From Streptomyces sp. RFCAC02 (lineage in GTDB: Bacteria; Actinomycetota; Actinomycetes; Streptomycetales; Streptomycetaceae): 64,000 nucleotides of DNA. Below, in pieces: positions 40,265 through 51,348 of this stretch. Position 1 is the first letter of the stretch. Each line of letters opens with the position of its first letter. The stretch is taken from positions 2,707,501 to 2,771,500 of the forward strand of contig NZ_SAUH01000001.1 of assembly GCF_004193175.1 (NCBI RefSeq), read 5' to 3'. The notes below the pieces were generated by a model. That model was given only the letters and a program-made list of their open reading frames with translations. It was not told the origin of the DNA and did not search any database. A program made the translations under genes and the position numbers.

Positions 40265-41712
40265 AGCCCGTACTCCTTCCAGCGCCGGCTGACCCGCTCC
40301 GCCGTCCCCGGGTCGGAGACGACCATGTGCGGCCAGCCGCCGTCCCGCGTGTACCCCTCGCCCGGCCACTTCGCCGTCGCGTCGATCCCGGCCTTGCCGC
40401 CCCAGAACTGCTGGTACGAGGCGTGGTCGAGGTGGTCCACGGGTCCCTCCGTGAGCAGCAGGTCACGGGCGTAGTCCACGTTGCCGAGCGCCCGCCAGGC
40501 GACCTCGTGCAGATCGTGCACGTCGCAGTCGGCGTCCACCACGACGATCAGCTTCGTGAGGGACATCATGTGGGCGCCCCACACCGCCGACATCACTTTC
40601 TGCGCGTGTTTCGGGTACTTCTTGTCGATCGAGACGATCGCGCAGTTGTGGAAGCCGCCCGCCTCCGGCAGGTGGTAGTCCACGATGTCCGGGATGATGA
40701 CCTTCAGCAGCGGCAGGAAGAACCGCTCGGTCGCCCGGCCGAGCGGCCCGTCCTCGGTCGGCGGCCGGCCCACCACGATCGACTGGAGGACGGGCTTCCG
40801 CCGCATCGTCACACAGTCGATCGTCAGCGCAGGGAACGGCTCCTGCGGCGTGTAGAAGCCCGTGTGGTCGCCGAACGGCCCCTCCGGCAGCTCGCGCCCC
40901 GGCTCCAGCCAGCCCTCGAGCACCACCTCGGCCTTCGCCGGCACCTGCAGCGGAACGGTCACGCAGTCGACCATCTCCACCCGCTGCCCCTGCAGGAACC
41001 CGGCGAACAGGTATTCGTCGATGTCCCCGGGGAGCGGCGCCGTCGAGGCGTACGTCACGGCCGGCGGGCAGCCGAACGCGATCGCCACCGGCAGCCGCTC
41101 GCCGCGCCGCGCCGCGACCTGGTAGTGGTTCCTGCTGTCCTTGTGGATCTGCCAGTGCATGCCGATCGTGCGGCGGTCGTGGCGCTGGAGCCGGTACAGC
41201 CCGAGGTTCCGCACGCCCGTCTCCGGGTCCCTGGTGTGCGTGAGGCCGAGGTTGAAGAACGAGCCGCCGTCCTCGGGCCAGGTGAACAGCGCGGGCAGCG
41301 CGTCGAGGTCCACGTCGTCGCCCTTGAGCACGATCTCCTGCACGGGTCCGCCGCGCACCTTCTTCGGCGGCACGTGGCTCATCGAGGCGAGCTTGCCGAA
41401 CGCCTCCCGCACGCCGACGAAGCCGTGCGGCAGCTCGGGCTTGAGCAGCCCGCCGATGCGGTCCCCGATCGCGTCGTACGACGGCAGGCCGAGCGCCTTC
41501 AGCAGGCGGCGGTCGGTGCCGTAGACGTTCATGGCGAGCGGGAGGTCCGACCCCTTCACGTTCTCGAAGAGGAGCGCGGGGCCGCCCGCCTTGTTCACGC
41601 GGTCGGTGATCTCCCCCACTTCCAGGTGGGGATCGACCTCGGCCCTGACCCGCTTGAGGTCACCGTCCCGTTCGAGGGCCTTCAGCAGGCCGCGAAGGTC
41701 GTCATACGCCAT
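40261..41712 (-). CDS. mqnL: Menaquinone biosynthesis decarboxylase MqnL (UbiD family)
   Basis: A 483-residue prenylated-FMN-dependent decarboxylase. The UbiD hallmark ELPEGPFGDHTGFYTPQEPF (about 285-304) contains the catalytic acid region. THTRDPETGVRNLGLYRLQ and NHYQVAARRGERLPVAIAFG are conserved, and KLIVVVDADCDVHDLHEVAW is near the C-terminus. It removes the carboxylate of the naphthoate intermediate in the aminofutalosine menaquinone pathway. The ATG at 41712 gives the standard YDDLRGLLKALERDG start. It is coupled to mqnP downstream. A UbiX-type flavin prenyltransferase must be encoded elsewhere. Confidence 0.93.
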   Translation of the reverse strand: MAYDDLRGLLKALERDGDLKRVRAEVDPHLEVGEITDRVNKAGGPALLFENVKGSDLPLAMNVYGTDRRLLKALGLPSYDAIGDRIGGLLKPELPHGFVGVREAFGKLASMSHVPPKKVRGGPVQEIVLKGDDVDLDALPALFTWPEDGGSFFNLGLTHTRDPETGVRNLGLYRLQRHDRRTIGMHWQIHKDSRNHYQVAARRGERLPVAIAFGCPPAVTYASTAPLPGDIDEYLFAGFLQGQRVEMVDCVTVPLQVPAKAEVVLEGWLEPGRELPEGPFGDHTGFYTPQEPFPALTIDCVTMRRKPVLQSIVVGRPPTEDGPLGRATERFFLPLLKVIIPDIVDYHLPEAGGFHNCAIVSIDKKYPKHAQKVMSAVWGAHMMSLTKLIVVVDADCDVHDLHEVAWRALGNVDYARDLLLTEGPVDHLDHASYQQFWGGKAGIDATAKWPGEGYTRDGGWPHMVVSDPGTAERVSRRWKEYGL

Positions 41713-41801
41713 GCCGCTCAGTATTCCGGACGCATTACCCTGGTTTCGGTCAGGGGGCCTGACCGCAGGGCTCCGGTCCATACCGCCCAGGGGGAACTAC
41801 C

Positions 41802-42227
41802 ATGCTCAGGGTGCTGCTGTTCCTGGTGCCGCTAGCGCTGGCCATCTACGCCCTGGTGGACTGCATCAGCTCCGACGACGAGGACGTCCGTCACCTTCCG
41901 AAGCTGCTGTGGATCGCGCTCATCGTCCTCGCCCCGCTGCTCGGCGCGCTCGCCTGGATCCTGGTGGGCCGCCGTCGCCGTACGCCCTCCGGGGGCCGCG
42001 GCTCGGTGCAGTGGGTCGCTCCGGACGACAACCCCGAATTCCTGCGTTCGCTGGGCGACGGCGCCCGGCGGGACGACGACGAGGCGCGGCGCGCCGAGTC
42101 CGCGCAGGACCGTGAGCTCCTGGAGAACTGGGAGGAGGACCTGCGGCGCCGTGAGGAGCGCCTGAAGGACTCCTCCCCGAACGACTCCGACGACGACAAC
42201 CCCGCGGGCGGCCCCGACCGGCCCTGA
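41802..42227 (+). CDS. PLD nuclease N-terminal (PLDc_N) domain membrane protein
   Basis: A 141-residue protein. Two N-terminal membrane helices (about 3-18 and 33-56) enclose the PLDc_N pattern YALVDCISSDDEDVRHLPKL then LLWIALIVLAPLLGALAWIL. The C-terminal 80 residues are charged and helical (RREERLKDSSPNDSDDDNP) and likely cytoplasmic. The PLDc_N domain occurs alone in many actinobacterial proteins and has no catalytic motif; the function is unknown. It is divergent from mqnL and ends at a strong shared hairpin. Confidence 0.85.
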   Translation: MLRVLLFLVPLALAIYALVDCISSDDEDVRHLPKLLWIALIVLAPLLGALAWILVGRRRRTPSGGRGSVQWVAPDDNPEFLRSLGDGARRDDDEARRAESAQDRELLENWEEDLRRREERLKDSSPNDSDDDNPAGGPDRP

Positions 42228-42242
42228 CCGTACGGCGCGAAA

Positions 42243-42285
42243 CGGCCCCCGCACCCGGTGATCCACGATCCGGGTGCGGGGGCCG
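42243..42285. terminator. Strong bidirectional terminator
   Basis: CGGCCCCCGCACCCGG (42243-42258) pairs perfectly with CCGGGTGCGGGGGCCG (42270-42285), a 16-bp stem with an 11-nt loop. It separates the convergent PLDc_N and ccsB genes. Confidence 0.85.
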
Positions 42286-42314
42286 TCGCCCGTGCGGGTG
42301 ACCGGCCGGCGGGC

Positions 42315-43417
42315 TCAGACGCCGCCGTAGCCGTGGAGGCTGTTGAAGAAGATGTTCACGCCGAAGTAGTTCACCAGGAAGCAGGTGAACCCGATGACGG
42401 CGAGGTACGCGACCCGCCGCCCCTTCCACCCGGCCGTGGCGCGGGCGTGCAGGTAGCAGGCGTACACGACCCAGGTGATGAACGCCCACGTCTCCTTCGG
42501 GTCCCAGCCCCAGTAGCGGCCCCACGCGGTCTCCGCCCAGATGGCGCCGGCGATGATCGTGAAGGTCCACACCGGGAAGACGGCGGCGTTGATGCGGTAG
42601 CCGAAGCGGTCGAGCGTCAGGGCGGAGGGGAGCCGCTCCATGACCGAGGCGGCGAACCGGCCGGGCGTCTGCCCGGCCTCCAGCTTCGACTCGTACCGGT
42701 CGCGGAAGAGGAACATCCCCGAAGCGATCGCGCCGAGGAAGAACAGGCCGCCGCAGATGATCGCGAGCGGCACGTGGATCCACATCCACATCGAGTCGAG
42801 CGCCGGCACGAGCTGCGTCTGCTCGTTGTACAGCACCGTGACGGCGAGGCCGAGGTCGAGCAGCACCGTCGTGATGAGGGGCAGGCCGAGCCAGCGGACG
42901 TCCACGCGGAACAGGAGGAACCCGAGGAAGCCGGCGACGGCGACGACGCCGAGCGCGACGGAGAACTCGTACATGTTGCCCCACGGGCCGCGCTCCACGG
43001 CCACGGCCCGCGTCACGACGCCCAGGAGGTGCAGCGCGAACGCCAGCACCGTCAGGGACACCGCGATCCGGCCGTAGGTGTCGCCGCGCTCGTCCCCGCC
43101 GGCCGCGCCGGGGCCGTCCGGTACGGCGTCCCGCGCCGGTGTGGACGACCGCGTGACGACCTGCGGCCGCTCCAGGACGTCCGTGCCGCCCCTGGAGCGG
43201 ACGGTCACGGACGGGCGCTGCGCCGGTACGGCGGCCGCGTCGGCGGCGCGTTCGGCGGTCAGCGCGGCGGCGGTCCTGGCCACCTTGCTGCGGCTGCCGA
43301 GGATCCACTCGGCGGTGTAGGCGAGGAAGGTCAGGGCGTACACCGCCATGGCCGAGTACACGAGCACGTTGCTCGTGTCGGCCAGGTTCTCGTCGGCGGC
43401 GAGGGTCACGACGTGCA

Positions 43418-43421
<4 letters not shown>
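42315..43421 (-). CDS. ccsB: Cytochrome c biogenesis protein CcsB/CcsA (System II haem lyase subunit)
   Basis: A 368-residue membrane protein with about eight helices. The WWD haem-handling motif is WGRYWGWDPKETWAFITW (about 303-320). HLLGVVTRAVAVERGPWGNM and MWMWIHVPLAIICGGLFFLG contain the conserved histidines. It has an unusually long variable cytoplasmic loop (about 50-120). With ResB it exports haem and attaches it to apocytochromes c outside the membrane. The first of two adjacent ATGs (43421) has AAGGAG six bases upstream and overlaps the resB stop. It is the last gene of the maturation operon. Confidence 0.94.
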
Positions 43422-45300
<1,879 letters not shown>

Positions 45301-45304
<4 letters not shown>

Positions 45305-46041
45305 ACCCCTGTCGTGAAGCCGGAGGTCCAGATGCGCAGCTCAGCGGCGACGTCGTTCCACACGCCGGTGACCAGCAGCAGCCCCGTGACGACGAGCATC
45401 CCGCCGCCGAGCCGCATCACCCACACGTAATGCCGCTTGACCCAGGTGAACGCGCCCAGCGCCCGCCGGAACGCGAACGCCGTCACGATGAACGGCAGCC
45501 CGAGCCCCACGCAGTACGCGAGGGAGAGGACCGCGCCCCGCGCGGCCGTCGCCTGCTGGAACGACAGCGACAGCACCGCGGACAGCGTCGGCCCGACGCA
45601 CGGCGTCCAGCCGATCCCGAAGACGACCCCGAGCATCGGCGCGCCGATCAGCCCTATCACCGGCTTGGTGTGGAGCCGCAGGTCACGCTGCCCGAAGCCG
45701 CGCAGCAGCCCCATGAACGTGATGCCGAGCAGGATCGTCAGCACGCCGAAGACCCTGCTCAGGGTCTCCTGGTGCCGCAGCAGATTCCGTCCGAACTCGC
45801 CGAACAGCGTCCCGAACGACACGAACACCGCCGAGAAGCCCAGCACGAACAGCGCCGCGCCCGCGACCAGACGGCCGCGCCGCGCGTCACCGAGGTCGGC
45901 GCCGCCGACCCCCGTCACGTACGACAGGTAGCCCGGCACGAGCGGCAGGACGCACGGGGAGAAGAACGACACCAGCCCGCCGAGGACGGCCACCGGCAGA
46001 GCCAGCAGCAGGGCACCGCTGAGGATGGTCTCGCTGAACAT
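45301..46041 (-). CDS. ccdA: Cytochrome c biogenesis protein CcdA (DsbD family)
   Basis: A 246-residue six-helix thiol-disulfide transporter. The two redox cysteines lie in FFSPCVLPLVPGYLSYVTG (about 27-45) and GIGWTPCVGPTLSAV. It carries reducing equivalents from cytoplasmic thioredoxin across the membrane to the ResA-like protein, keeping apocytochrome CxxCH reduced. It starts seven bases after the stop of the ResA-like gene and its stop overlaps the resB start, so it lies within the operon. Confidence 0.95.
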
Positions 46042-46048
46042 CGCCCGC

Positions 46049-46639
46049 TCAGCTCTCCGCCACGACGGGTTCGAGGGCGGCGCGCAGGTCCTCCTCGGTG
46101 AGGGCCTTCAGCGCGCGCACGGCGATGCGGCCCTCCCGGTCGACGATGAGGGTGGACGGCACGCCCTGCGGGTTGAGGCTGTCCTTCGGGAACTCGAGCA
46201 GCAGCTCGCCGTTCGGGTCGTACAGGCTCGGGTACGGGACGTCGAAGGTCCGCTCGAACGCGAGCGCCGGTTCCCGGGAGCGGTCCTGCAGGTTCAGCCC
46301 GACGAACTGCACGCCCTCGTCGGCCATGTCGTTCGCCACGGCCACGAGGGACGGGGCCTCGCCGCGGCACGGGCTGCACCAGGAGCCCCACACGTTCAGC
46401 ACCAGGACCTCGCCCCGGTAGTCCGCGAGGCTCAGCTCGTCGCCGTCGAGGGTCTCGCCGCTGATGTCGGGCAGGGTCTGCCGGTCCTCCGGGTCGACCG
46501 TGAGGACCCCCCCGGAGCCCTGGACGATGTTCGTGTTGTCACCTGACGAACCCGCCTGCTGGCCCTGGCACGCGGTCAGCGTCAGGACGCATGCCGCGAG
46601 ACCGGCGACACCCGAGGCGAGAGCCCGGAACTGGATCAT
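46049..46639 (-). CDS. resA: TlpA/ResA-like thioredoxin-fold lipoprotein
   Basis: A 196-residue secreted thiol reductase. The signal ends in LTLTAC (Cys about 24). The thioredoxin domain (about 60-190) has the active site VWGSWCSPCRGEAPSL (CSPC) and the cis-proline in NPQGVPSTLIVDREG. It reduces the haem-binding cysteines of apocytochrome c, using electrons from CcdA encoded just downstream. It is the first gene of the four-gene System II cluster. About 110 bp separates it from the histidine phosphatase gene upstream, so it may have its own promoter. Confidence 0.93.
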   Translation of the reverse strand: MIQFRALASGVAGLAACVLTLTACQGQQAGSSGDNTNIVQGSGGVLTVDPEDRQTLPDISGETLDGDELSLADYRGEVLVLNVWGSWCSPCRGEAPSLVAVANDMADEGVQFVGLNLQDRSREPALAFERTFDVPYPSLYDPNGELLLEFPKDSLNPQGVPSTLIVDREGRIAVRALKALTEEDLRAALEPVVAES

Positions 46640-46751
46640 GTGAAAAGTTTCCCATGCGCTGGTGAGCGATCTTCCGCACCCCCCTTGTCCCGCTTTTGTC
46701 CCAGGTGGGGGGCTTGCGGGAGAGGTGGCGCGCGGCCCTCGGGGGGACGGC

Positions 46752-47516
46752 TCAGGCGCCGTACCCCTTGGCCCCCTTCACCGGCCGCGCGCCCGCCTTC
46801 AGGTGCGCGGGCAGCAGGTCACCGGCCGGCTCGGTGTACGTCACGGCCACGAGGTCGTCGCCGAGGAACGTGAAGCTCGTCAGCGACGCCAGCGTGCACT
46901 GCCGCGACCGCGGGTCGTGCCACAGCCGCCGGTGCTCCACCTGCGACCGCAGGATCCACACGGGCAGCTGGTGGCTCACGAGCACGGCCTCGTGCCCGCG
47001 CGCCGCGTCCCGCGCCGCGTCGAGCGCGCTGCGCATCCGCACGGCCTGGTCGACGTACGGCTCGCCCCAGGAGGGACGGAACGGGTTGCGGAGGTGGCGC
47101 CAGTTCGCGGGCCGCCGCAGCGCGCCGTCCCCGACGCCGAACGTGCGGCCCTGGAACACGTTGGTCGCCTCGATGAGCCGGCGGTCCGTCCTGATCTCCA
47201 GGCCGTGCGCCCGCGCGATGGGCGCGGCCGTCTCCTGGGCGCGCTCCAGCGGCGACGCCACGACCTCGGTGATGTCACGGTCCGCGAGGTGCTCGGCGAC
47301 CCGCTCCGCCATCTTCACGCCGAGGTCCGACAGGTGGAAGCCGGGCAGCCGGCCGTACAGGACGCCCGACGGGTTCTCCACCTCGCCGTGCCGCATGACG
47401 TGCACGACGGTCCTGACGCCCCCGCCGTCACCGTCCCCGTCCGTGCCCGCGGCCGTGCGCAGCGGCGCGCCGTCCGCCCGGTCCTCGCCCCGGTCGCTCG
47501 TCAGCTCGTCCGTCAT
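46752..47516 (-). CDS. Histidine phosphatase family protein (phosphoglycerate mutase-like)
   Basis: A 254-residue branch-1 histidine phosphatase. The nucleophile motif is HVMRHGEVENPSGVLYGRLP (RHG near residue 44). Further catalytic residues are in VVASPLERAQETAAPIA and the second histidine in AVLVSHQLPVWIL. The substrate is a phosphomonoester and cannot be fixed. The N-terminal 35 residues are acidic and probably disordered. It lies between hemL and the cytochrome c operon on the same strand, 52 bp after hemL. Streptomycetes keep it in this position, which hints at co-regulation but not at a shared pathway. Confidence 0.92.
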   Translation of the reverse strand: MTDELTSDRGEDRADGAPLRTAAGTDGDGDGGGVRTVVHVMRHGEVENPSGVLYGRLPGFHLSDLGVKMAERVAEHLADRDITEVVASPLERAQETAAPIARAHGLEIRTDRRLIEATNVFQGRTFGVGDGALRRPANWRHLRNPFRPSWGEPYVDQAVRMRSALDAARDAARGHEAVLVSHQLPVWILRSQVEHRRLWHDPRSRQCTLASLTSFTFLGDDLVAVTYTEPAGDLLPAHLKAGARPVKGAKGYGA

Positions 47517-47568
47517 CCCTCGGTCCTCCGTACTCCGCCCGTGCCCGGCCCGTCTCCCCGCCGCGCGT

Positions 47569-48894
47569 TCACGCCACCGCCGCCGCGGCGCGCGCCGCGG
47601 CCGGCAGGGCGCCGGCGATCCGCTCCATCGCGCCGTCGTCGTGCGCGGTCGAGACGAACCACGCCTCGAACGCCGACGGCGGCAGGTACACGCCCTGCTC
47701 CAGCATGCTGTGGAAGAACGCCGTGTACCGGTCGGCCCGCTGCGCCCGCGCGCCGTCGAAGTCGGTGACGGGCGTCTCGTCCCCGTCGGTGAGGAAGACG
47801 GAGAACATGTTGCCCGCCGCCGACACGACGTGCGGCACGCCCTCCTTCGCCAGCGCCCCGCTCGCGAGGGACCGCAGCTCGGCCGATGTCGCGTCCAGGC
47901 GCGCGTACGCCGTCCCGTCGAGCAGCCGCAGTTGCGCGAGGCCCGCGGCGGTGGCGACCGGGTTCCCGGAGAGGGTGCCCGCCTGGTAGACGGGACCCTC
48001 GGGCGCGAGCTGCGCCATCACGTCGGCGCGGCCGCCGAACGCCGCCGCGGGGAAGCCGCCGCCCATCACCTTGCCGAACGTCAGCAGGTCCGGCACGACC
48101 CCCTCGACGCCGAACCAGCCGGCGCCGCTCATCCGGAAGCCGGTCATCACCTCGTCGGAGATCAGCAGCGCCCCGTGCGCCGCGCACAGGTCGGCGAGCC
48201 CCTGGTTGAAGCCGGGCAGGGGCGGGACGACGCCCATGTTCCCCGGGACGGCCTCGGTGATGACGCACGCCACCTGGTCCGGGTGCGCCTCGAACGCGGC
48301 GCGCACGGCGTCGAGGTCGTTGTACGGGAGCACCAGCGTCTCGCCGGCCTGCGCGCCGGTGACGCCGGGCGTGTCGGGCAGGGCGAACGTCGCGACGCCC
48401 GAGCCGGCGGCGGCCAGCAGCGCGTCGACGTGGCCGTGGTAGCAGCCGGCGAACTTGATCACCTTGGCGCGGCCGGTGAAGCCGCGCGCCAGGCGGATCG
48501 CGGACATCGTGGCCTCCGTGCCGGAGGAGACGAGCCGGACGCGTTCCACCGGGGCGACCCGGCGGACGATCTCCTCGGCCAGCTCCACCTCACCGGCCGT
48601 GGGCGTGCCGAACGACGTGCCGCGCGTGAGCGCCTCCTGTGCCGCGGCGACGACCTCGGGGTGCGCGTGGCCGAGGATCATCGGCCCCCAGGAGCACACC
48701 AGGTCGACGTACTCCCGCCCGTCCGCGTCCGTCAGGTACGGGCCGCTGCCCGACACCATGAACCGGGGTGTGCCGCCGACCGCGCCGAACGCGCGGACCG
48801 GCGAGTTCACGCCGCCCGGGGTCACGGCGGCGGCCCGGTCGAAAAGGGTCTGCGAAACTGGGGCTTCTGCATAGGATGGCGTCACGCGATCCAT
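47569..48894 (-). CDS. hemL: Glutamate-1-semialdehyde 2,1-aminomutase
   Basis: A 441-residue class III PLP enzyme. [19 protein letters not shown] is the GSAM-specific N-terminus. [17 protein letters not shown] (about 122-138) binds the phosphate, [10 protein letters not shown] holds the cofactor Asp, and [15 protein letters not shown] contains the Schiff-base lysine K275. It makes 5-aminolevulinate from glutamate semialdehyde, the second step of C5 tetrapyrrole synthesis, after HemA. The hemA-hemC-hemD-hemB group lies 12 kb away on the same strand. The ATG at 48894 is used; internal GTG codons are possible. Confidence 0.96.
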   Translation of the reverse strand: MDRVTPSYAEAPVSQTLFDRAAAVTPGGVNSPVRAFGAVGGTPRFMVSGSGPYLTDADGREYVDLVCSWGPMILGHAHPEVVAAAQEALTRGTSFGTPTAGEVELAEEIVRRVAPVERVRLVSSGTEATMSAIRLARGFTGRAKVIKFAGCYHGHVDALLAAAGSGVATFALPDTPGVTGAQAGETLVLPYNDLDAVRAAFEAHPDQVACVITEAVPGNMGVVPPLPGFNQGLADLCAAHGALLISDEVMTGFRMSGAGWFGVEGVVPDLLTFGKVMGGGFPAAAFGGRADVMAQLAPEGPVYQAGTLSGNPVATAAGLAQLRLLDGTAYARLDATSAELRSLASGALAKEGVPHVVSAAGNMFSVFLTDGDETPVTDFDGARAQRADRYTAFFHSMLEQGVYLPPSAFEAWFVSTAHDDGAMERIAGALPAAARAAAAVA

Positions 48895-49010
48895 GGTGAC
48901 AGAGGCCGTCGCAGGTCGGTGTCAGGGCGTTTCACCGCCGTGAGACGGGGGAGGTCTCTGGAACGATGATCCGGTTGCGCGGCGGGGGTCGCGAGTAGTC
49001 AGGTGGTGAC

Positions 49011-49598
49011 ATGCAGCGCGGTGGCGAAGTGGGCGAGGGGACCGGGGACCTGGGGCCGGAGCCCGCGGGGCCGCGCGCGCGTGCCCGCCGGGGCCGGCAC
49101 CGCCGCAGGGGCGTCGACGGCGCGGCGGCGGGCGAGTTCGACCCGCGGGCCAGGGGCGGCCGGATGGCGGTGACGTACAAGTACTTCGGCGCGCCGGACG
49201 GCGCGACGGCGGCCCGTGTCCCGCTGTCGATGCGGCCCGAGGAGCTGGGCGGCGACGAGCTGGGCCAGGGCATGTTCACCCGCATCAAGCCGGAGACGAT
49301 GGCCGCGATGGTCCTCACCGGCATCGAGGGCATCCCGCTGCACCGGGTCCCGCCGCTCGAGCTGGTGGTCCTCCACCCCGACTACGCGGTCGTGAAGTTG
49401 CCCACAACGGCGGTCGACCCCCTGCGCGGCATCGGCGACGAGACGGTGGGCGCCGCGGCGTTCATCTGGTCCACGGTCCCCGACCGCAGCGGGCCGAGCG
49501 ACGCGTTCGGCGTCTACCGGCTGCTGCACGAGTGGCAGGACTTCTCCCGCCGCCTGCACGAGGCCGGCCACCAGCCGTACTGCCTGGTCTGGCCCTGA
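49011..49598 (+). CDS. Conserved hypothetical protein, 195 (or 144) residues
   Basis: I do not recognise a functional family, though it resembles a protein found next to hemL in streptomycetes. The conserved part starts MAVTYKYFGAPDGATAARVP and continues LSMRPEELGGDELGQGMFTR, ending HEAGHQPYCLVWP. The first 50 residues of the longest frame are arginine/glycine-rich and may be untranslated; an ATG at 49164 gives 144 residues. It is soluble, with no signal peptide. It is divergent from hemL. No catalytic motif is visible. Confidence 0.7.
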   Translation: MQRGGEVGEGTGDLGPEPAGPRARARRGRHRRRGVDGAAAGEFDPRARGGRMAVTYKYFGAPDGATAARVPLSMRPEELGGDELGQGMFTRIKPETMAAMVLTGIEGIPLHRVPPLELVVLHPDYAVVKLPTTAVDPLRGIGDETVGAAAFIWSTVPDRSGPSDAFGVYRLLHEWQDFSRRLHEAGHQPYCLVWP

Positions 49599-49659
49599 CG
49601 CCATGCGGTAGACATGGTGCCCTGCCGGTTCACCGGTCCGAGAGCAGGGAGGGCACCCG

Positions 49660-50376
49660 GTGCAGCGCGCCGCGACCATCACACGGACGGCGGTCCCCGC
49701 GCTCGTCGCGGTGCTGACCGCCGGCGGGCTGACGGCCTGTTCGGCCGGCCCCGGGGACGGTGAGCCCGCCGCCGCGGGCGGCGACGGCGCCGTGGACGTG
49801 CCCACCCCGCGCCCCGGCCGGTACACCCGCCTCCCCGAGCCCTGCGGCGCCGTCCCGGCCGAGACGCTGCGGGAGCTGCTGCCCGGCGGCGACGAGCAGG
49901 CGTACGCGGGCGACCGCCGCGTGACGTACGACACGGGCCGCCGTGTCGGCTGCGACTGGCGGACGGCGTCCGCCCCCGAGACGTACGGTCTCTCCGTGGA
50001 CATGCTGCGGGTCGTCTCCTACGATCCGGCGGTCAGCGACGACGACCAGGCGGTCCGCGACTTCGGCGAACGGGCCGACGCCGCGGGCGTTCCGGGGACG
50101 GAGGGCACCGCGGGCGGCACCGGCACCGGCGGCGGTGACACGGCGCCCCGCCTCCTGGACGGCATAGGCAGCGCGGCGTTCCTGGACGACCGGCTGACCG
50201 GCCAGGACAGCGCCCCGACGCGCGAGATCAATCTGACGTTCCGGAGTGCGAACGTTATCGTCACTGTGCAGTACGCCGTCTCGACCAGCGCGCCCGGCGA
50301 CGTTCCTTCGAGCGAACCGCTCCAGGAACGGGTCAGTGCCGTGGCGCGCCAGCTCGCGGACGGTTTCGACGCGTAA
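49660..50376 (+). CDS. DUF3558-like lipoprotein
   Basis: A 238-residue secreted lipoprotein. The signal (about 1-27, TRTAVPALVAVLTAGGLTAC) ends in LTAC. After an acidic/glycine linker the mature domain has LPEPCGAVPAETLRELLPGG and GRRVGCDWRT, the two cysteines that pair in DUF3558-type proteins, and ends with INLTFRSANVIVTVQYAVST. The ligand and role are unknown. The GTG at 49660 follows GGGAGGGCA. It is 67 bp upstream of a second lipoprotein of the same type, an apparent old duplication. Confidence 0.85.
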   Translation: MQRAATITRTAVPALVAVLTAGGLTACSAGPGDGEPAAAGGDGAVDVPTPRPGRYTRLPEPCGAVPAETLRELLPGGDEQAYAGDRRVTYDTGRRVGCDWRTASAPETYGLSVDMLRVVSYDPAVSDDDQAVRDFGERADAAGVPGTEGTAGGTGTGGGDTAPRLLDGIGSAAFLDDRLTGQDSAPTREINLTFRSANVIVTVQYAVSTSAPGDVPSSEPLQERVSAVARQLADGFDA

Positions 50377-50443
50377 CCTGCCGCACCCGGGCAGGGCCGC
50401 CCCTCCGGGGCCGGCTTCACCGACGCAACAGGAGCGAAAACCC

Positions 50444-51250
50444 ATGGACCGTTACGCACCGCGCTTCGCCGTCCGGGCGCTGGCCTGGGCAGCCGTGCCC
50501 GCGCTGCTGGTCGCCGGCTGTTCCTCGGACTCGTCGGACGGCGACGACGACGCGGCCGGCGAGACCCCGGCCAGTGTGGCGCCGACCCCGGAACCGGTGC
50601 GGTTCGAGGCACTGCCCGAGGCGTGCGCGGCCGTGAGCGGGGACACCATCGCCGACGTGGTGCCCGAGGCCGACCCCGAGCAGGGCAGCACGCTGGAGAC
50701 CGTCAACCCCGACGTCGCCGCGATGTGCCTGTGGTCCGGCCTCGACGAGTACCAGTTCAGGTCCCTGACGGTGGCGCTGAAGATCTTCGCCTCCGAGCCG
50801 GCCGTGGGCAGCGGCGACGAGCGGGCCGCCGGCTACCTCCAGCAGTCCGCCGAGGAGATCACCGGCGACGAGGCCAACGCGGACGTGGCGGCCGAGGCCC
50901 TGGAGGGCGCGGGCGACGAGGCCACGTCCATCAGCTACACGGTCACCAAGGCCGGCGAGGACGAGGAGGACGACGAGGAGCGCGAGTACCGCCAGCAGCG
51001 GGTCGTCGTGCGCACCGGCAACCTCGTCATCACCCTGGACTACAGCGCCACCGACATGGAGGGCGACGACGTCCCGGGCGCCGGCGACGTGAAGGAGGCC
51101 GCCGACGCGGTCGCCGCCGAGGCCGTCGAGCGGATCGACGCGTGGGCCGAGGACCAGGCCGCCGCCGGGGAGACCGCCGACGAGGAGGAGAAGCCCGCCG
51201 ACGAGGCCGGCGAGGAGACCGGGGACGAGTCCGGCGACGGCAACGGCTGA
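50444..51250 (+). CDS. Second DUF3558-like lipoprotein with acidic tail
   Basis: A 268-residue lipoprotein. The signal ends ALLVAGC (Cys about 26). The mature domain has LPEACAAVSGDTIADVVPEA, then AAMCLWSGLDEYQFRSLTVA, the same two-cysteine layout as the preceding gene, and QQRVVVRTGNLVITLDYSA near the end. The last 45 residues are almost purely acidic (ETADEEEKPADEAGEETGDE), unlike its neighbour. ATG 50444 follows GGAG nine bases away; the open frame upstream is not coding. Function unknown. Confidence 0.85.
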   Translation: MDRYAPRFAVRALAWAAVPALLVAGCSSDSSDGDDDAAGETPASVAPTPEPVRFEALPEACAAVSGDTIADVVPEADPEQGSTLETVNPDVAAMCLWSGLDEYQFRSLTVALKIFASEPAVGSGDERAAGYLQQSAEEITGDEANADVAAEALEGAGDEATSISYTVTKAGEDEEDDEEREYRQQRVVVRTGNLVITLDYSATDMEGDDVPGAGDVKEAADAVAAEAVERIDAWAEDQAAAGETADEEEKPADEAGEETGDESGDGNG

Positions 51251-51348
51251 CGGCCCGTCCGTGCCCACCCCTTGACGCGTGTGCCAGGCTGACGGCCGGC
51301 GGTGCCACCGACCGGGCACCGCCGTCCGTCGAGTCGGGAGGGACGCGG

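Noticed and set aside
46680..46730. C-run/G-run hairpin between the TlpA-like and phosphatase genes
   Set aside because: Only six pairs with a long loop; not distinguishable from GC-rich background.
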